This document shows, piece by piece, positions 63,706 through 64,000 of a stretch of 64,000 nucleotides of DNA. Within the stretch, counting starts at the first letter, position 1; the number at the start of each line of letters is the position of its first letter. The notes under the pieces were generated by a model, which worked only from the letters and a program-made list of their open reading frames with translations, did not search any database and was not told the DNA's origin. The translations under genes were made by a program, and so were the position numbers. The stretch lies in the NCBI RefSeq assembly GCF_008107645.1, contig NZ_SDGY01000001.1:540-64539 (forward strand). Reading direction: 5' to 3'. The stretch is from Leuconostoc litchii (GTDB lineage Bacteria; Bacillota; Bacilli; Lactobacillales; Lactobacillaceae).

Positions 63706-64000
63706 ATGACTAATACAGAAAATTATTTTAAAGTTGGAACAATCGTTAACACACACGGCATTCGTGGTGAAGTAAAAATCATGGCAATTACTGACTTTGC
63801 TCAAGATCGATTCAAAAAAGGAACTGCTTTATTTATTGACACAAAACAAGGTCGTGTGCCAGTTAAGGTACAATCATCTCGACTACATAAAAATATGTGG
63901 TTGGTTTTATTTGTTGGTGTTACAAATATTAATGAAATTGAAAAATATAAAGGTGATGATGTTTACATTGAGGGTACATCACGTCCGGAATTAGCAGACG
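63706..64000 (+). CDS. rimM: Ribosome maturation factor RimM (3' truncated by window end)
   Basis: The 98 visible residues begin MTNTENYFKVGTIVNTHGIRGEVKI, the characteristic RimM N-terminal PRC-barrel-like start with the THGIRGEVK motif, and continue through KGTALFIDTKQGRVPV and INEIEKYKGDDVYI. It assists 30S head assembly near S19. The gene runs past the window edge. It usually follows rpsP directly, but here it has its own promoter after a strong terminator. Confidence 0.95.
   Translation, partial: MTNTENYFKVGTIVNTHGIRGEVKIMAITDFAQDRFKKGTALFIDTKQGRVPVKVQSSRLHKNMWLVLFVGVTNINEIEKYKGDDVYIEGTSRPELAD

Noticed and set aside
1-64000. CRISPR arrays, transposases, integrases, tRNA or rRNA genes
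   Set aside because: No regularly spaced repeats, no transposase or recombinase protein motifs, and no cloverleaf or rRNA-like sequence were seen; the content is chromosomal throughout.

Overview
The window is AT-rich chromosomal DNA from a Gram-positive bacterium of the order Lactobacillales. It most resembles Leuconostoc or a close relative. This is inferred from the gene content and order: a complete division/cell-wall (dcw) cluster ending in divIVA and a T-box-controlled ileS, a RexB/RexA (AddB/AddA) pair, PepV, a PrkC/PP2C pair, LPXTG-type surface proteins, and very sparing use of cysteine. No rRNA, tRNA, insertion sequence, prophage or CRISPR array was found.

Left end (1-9.7 kb), a surface-display island. 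It starts with the 3' end of a serine-rich cell-wall-anchored protein (LPKTN signal). A leftward AraC-type regulator follows, then a rightward sortase-dependent pilus locus: a vWA-domain tip pilin, a basal/minor pilin with a proline-rich tail, a major backbone pilin, and two tandem class C sortases. A terminator followed by a separate promoter lies between the pilins and the sortases. Both sortases carry an extra C-terminal domain of about 100 residues that resembles a Cna-B/SpaA fold and should lie in the cytoplasm. The 476-bp regulator/pilin gap holds a good promoter far upstream, a five-codon ORF with a near-perfect ribosome-binding site, a 9-bp inverted repeat and an 18-bp perfect palindrome.

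9.7-25 kb, housekeeping and salvage: tsaE, a GNAT enzyme, a DEDDh exonuclease, exoA and nnrD (leftward), a DUF2075 ATPase, pepV, a 32-residue membrane miniprotein, tig, clpX-engB, msrB, pnuC plus a bifunctional nadR (NAD salvage), another GNAT enzyme and priA.

25-36 kb: the fmt-rsmB-prpC-prkC-rsgA-rpe-thiN cluster (formyl-Met-tRNA, 16S rRNA methylation, Ser/Thr signalling, ribosome maturation), then thioredoxin, rpmB, an Asp23/YloU protein, FakA-like kinase and two small membrane proteins. PrkC has an HTH-like juxtamembrane segment and a tail with 19 consecutive serines.

36-52 kb: the dcw cluster mraZ-rsmH-ftsL-pbpX-mraY-murD-murG-divIB-ftsA-ftsZ-sepF-yggT-ylmH-divIVA, preceded by a 10-bp-periodic MraZ-type operator, then the T-box leader and ileS.

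52-64 kb: a small unknown protein, rpsP with an added HeH/SAP-like tail, a 593-residue membrane protein of unknown function, an esterase, rexB-rexA, ogt and the start of rimM. The usual rpsP-rimM neighbourhood is split by about 10.5 kb.

Two expression themes recur. Extended -10 promoters (TGnTAnnAT) are common. At least four genes (tsaE, the DUF2075 gene, rsgA, rimM) have a -10 box exactly six bases before an ATG and no Shine-Dalgarno sequence, as expected for leaderless mRNAs. Another gene (yloU) has its only strong Shine-Dalgarno sequence on the far side of a 15-bp hairpin. Promoter, leaderless and riboregulation statements are readings of sequence only.
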